From Methylobacter sp. (GTDB taxonomy: Bacteria > Pseudomonadota > Gammaproteobacteria > Methylococcales > Methylomonadaceae), in contig PMJA01000279.1 in NCBI GenBank assembly GCA_003158415.1, forward strand, positions 1,034-17,549: a stretch of DNA of 16,516 nucleotides, given 5' to 3'. Both the position numbers and the translations under genes were made by a program. The notes below the pieces were generated by a model, which saw only the letters and a list, made by a program, of their open reading frames with translations, searched no databases and had not been told where the DNA came from. Each line of letters starts with the position of its first letter. Position 1 is the stretch's first letter. Shown one piece after another: positions 15,038 through 16,516 of the stretch.

Positions 15038-15069
15038 TTTTCACGTCTCAATAAGACGCTTCGTGAAAA
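15038..15069. repeat. Inverted repeat (hairpin) between the two dif-like sequences
   Basis: TTTTCACG (15038-15045) and CGTGAAAA (15062-15069) are perfect 8-base arms. A short inner TCT/AGA pairing is also possible. There is no poly-T tail beyond the stem, so a terminator is not strongly supported. Confidence 0.6.
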
Positions 15070-15205
15070 CACATGAGCTATCGCTTTTCATGGAGGCTAC
15101 TCGACTCCTTTCTCTCAGCGATTGCACTTTAGCAAGTACTGCACGCTATAAAATTGCATAAATAATAATAACCGCTCACCACAGTTATTTTTTTAAAAGT
15201 ATGCT

Positions 15206-15233
15206 ATTTAACACACTATAGAATATTATAACC
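15206..15233 (-). other. Second, degraded dif-like sequence (tentative)
   Basis: Read in the same orientation as the site at 14749, this has ATTTAACACAC (9 of 11 matches to the XerD arm) and centre TATAGA (5 of 6). The XerC side, ATATTATAACC, is poor (5 of 11 to the first site, 7 of 11 to E. coli). A good XerD arm with a poor XerC arm is what several mobile elements that use Xer carry at one end. The region is AT-rich, so chance similarity is possible. Confidence 0.3.
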
Positions 15234-15242
15234 TATTGAAAT

Positions 15243-15323
15243 ATAAAGCTTTATTTTTTGAAAAATAACATGATAGTATATTGGCTGTTTATAAAATCAA
15301 CCAATAACCACACCAGTTAACTG
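15243..15323. promoter_or_regulatory. Cluster of palindromes upstream of the recombinase gene
   Basis: Four palindromic units lie within 81 bases: ATAAAGCTTTAT (15243-15254); TTATTTTT/AAAAATAA with a 2-base centre (15251-15268); TATTGGCTG and CAACCAATA (15279-15287 and 15298-15306, eight of nine paired); and CAGTTAACTG (15314-15323). They end 47 bases before the recombinase start codon. They may be recombinase arm sites, an operator or part of an attachment site; which one cannot be told. Confidence 0.45.
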
Positions 15324-15370
15324 TGAGTTTCGACGGTTTTTACTGGAATAATCAATTTTGAGTTCAAATT

Positions 15371-16516
15371 ATGGCCTTTAAACAATTTTCTAATGAAGTT
15401 GTGCTTCATCAGGCGCTCATAAAATCGTTGCTGGTCGACGATATTGGACTGCCAAGATTCTGGATAACCGTAAGAGCTGCTGTAATGTCACAAGATTTGG
15501 CACCTTCCACTGAATCTAAAAATCTTCGTTACATTGAAGCGCTGTACTTTTTTGCTGACGAGTTGAATTACCCAGGTTTTTTGGATGATACGTTAGGTGC
15601 GTGTAATTTCGTTGAACTCGGAAACCTACTGGAAGCCTTCTTCATTTCCCTACGAAATAAGCCAAAATTGACTGCGGCCGCGCAGAAGCAATGGCGGGCC
15701 GGACTATCGTTTGTTCAAGATGTTGTGACGCGTATCAGCAAAAGTGGCGCAGCAACGAGTAAGTTTTCGGATTTGGAAGCCAGGTTGCTGCATTTGAATG
15801 CTTTATATGGACAACTCAGAATACAAAAAACACGTCGTCCTGACATTCTACGTTCGCTTCCAGCCGATGTAGTGAGCTGCCTCTATGAAATATTGGATCC
15901 AGAATCGCCAACCAACCCCTTTAAACGTCCAAAGACTAAATGGACGGTTTTTATTGCATTCGTGATTATGCTCCATCAGGGCTTGCGTCGTGGAGAACTA
16001 CTTTTACTTCCGGTAGATGCTGTTAAATCGGGGTTTGATAATAAATTGCAAAGAGACCGGTATTGGCTGAACGTCCAATGTATTGAGGCTTATGGTGACG
16101 TAGACCCACGATATAACAAGCCAAGCATTAAGACTGCTGATTCCATACGTCAAATTCCTGTAAGTAATTTGACAGCCAATTTAATTCAAACCTATTCCGA
16201 AAACTATCGAGGGAAAGCAAACCACCCTTTCCTCTTGAATACTCAATGGAACACTCCGCTTTCGCATGAATCTTTGACGGCTTATTTCACCCAGTTGTCC
16301 ACACATATGCCAGCTCCGGTGCGTAAAATCTTGTTTGACCGTACTGGCAAAGACAGCGTTGATCCTCACGACCTGCGCCATACTTGTTCCGTGGTTCGAC
16401 TTAATCAATTGCTGGAAAACAAAGTACCGATGGACGAGGCACTTCAACAGTTACGGACTTTTTTTGGGTGGTCTCGTACTTCGGATATGCCTAAAAAGTA
16501 CGCAAGGGCAGTGTTT
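15371..16516 (+). CDS. Tyrosine recombinase/integrase (3' end outside the window)
   Basis: An open frame of 382 codons from ATG 15371 to the window edge with no stop codon. An in-frame TGA at 15359 leaves this ATG as the natural start, with a weak ribosome binding site. An N-terminal SAM-like DNA-binding part covers about 1-150. The catalytic domain shows Arg206 in GLRRGELLLLP, a likely Lys254 in NKPSIKTADSIR, His333 and Arg336 in PHDLRHT, Trp367 in FFGWSRTSDMP at the usual second His/Trp position, and Tyr377 in KYARAVF as the nucleophile. The active site is therefore complete. It strand-cleaves DNA to integrate or excise a mobile element. Large recombinases of this type often occur in groups of two or three co-oriented recombinase genes; that can only be checked beyond the edge. 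Confidence 0.85.
   Translation, partial: MAFKQFSNEVVLHQALIKSLLVDDIGLPRFWITVRAAVMSQDLAPSTESKNLRYIEALYFFADELNYPGFLDDTLGACNFVELGNLLEAFFISLRNKPKLTAAAQKQWRAGLSFVQDVVTRISKSGAATSKFSDLEARLLHLNALYGQLRIQKTRRPDILRSLPADVVSCLYEILDPESPTNPFKRPKTKWTVFIAFVIMLHQGLRRGELLLLPVDAVKSGFDNKLQRDRYWLNVQCIEAYGDVDPRYNKPSIKTADSIRQIPVSNLTANLIQTYSENYRGKANHPFLLNTQWNTPLSHESLTAYFTQLSTHMPAPVRKILFDRTGKDSVDPHDLRHTCSVVRLNQLLENKVPMDEALQQLRTFFGWSRTSDMPKKYARAVF

Larger units (their letters stand above)
14590..15370. other. 781-base non-coding region with dif-like site, repeats and palindromes
   Basis: No convincing gene is present. The left part has CACGAAG repeats and a paired CTTCGTGGT arm. Then come the dif-like site, an AT-rich stretch with a hairpin at 15038-15069, and a second, degraded dif-like sequence. 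Close to the recombinase start there is a cluster of palindromes. A short ORF (14796-15011, 71 residues) has biased hydrophobic content and no recognisable family, so it is not called. No clear rho-independent terminator follows the amidotransferase gene. Confidence 0.75.

Noticed and set aside
16181..16447. 88-residue ORF on the minus strand
   Set aside because: It lies wholly inside the recombinase gene in antisense and resembles no known protein.

Overview
The window carries most of an exopolysaccharide biosynthesis and export operon of the XrtA (exosortase A)/PEP-CTERM-associated type. Gene content and order, a moderately low GC content and a gammaproteobacterial-type dif site point to a gammaproteobacterium. 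A methanotroph-like (Methylococcales) host is my best guess, but that is inference.

Layout. 1-138 is the 3' end of an unidentified gene. 112-249 is a cluster of GGTGGC/GCCACC repeats. 249-806 is a fragment of a FimV-like gene that lacks both its N-terminal part and its conserved C-terminal domain. From 954 to 14589 ten genes run on the + strand: prsT TPR protein, Wza-like export lipoprotein, Wzz-like chain-length protein, CpsD-like tyrosine kinase, outer-membrane beta-barrel protein, ExeA-like ATPase, polysaccharide deacetylase, FemAB-like acyltransferase, group-4-like glycosyltransferase, and an asparagine-synthase-like amidotransferase. 14590-15370 has no convincing gene but holds repeats, hairpins and, at 14749-14776, a close match to the Xer recombination site dif. 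A tyrosine recombinase begins at 15371 and runs off the right edge.

How the genes work together (family knowledge plus inference). The kinase and the Wzz-like protein control polymer length at the inner membrane. The lipoprotein and the beta-barrel protein give an envelope and outer-membrane route. The deacetylase, FemAB-like protein, glycosyltransferase and amidotransferase build or modify the glycan, and PrsT and the ATPase are conserved accessory proteins. The exosortase itself, the priming sugar transferase and the PrsK/PrsR regulators are not in the window.

Most notable: the dif-like site lies about 160 bp after the last operon gene, with a second, degraded dif-like sequence about 430 bp further on and a recombinase gene just beyond. 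The polysaccharide locus therefore appears to sit at the chromosome terminus beside, or bounded by, mobile DNA. Remnant genes and repeats at the left edge suggest rearrangement there too.
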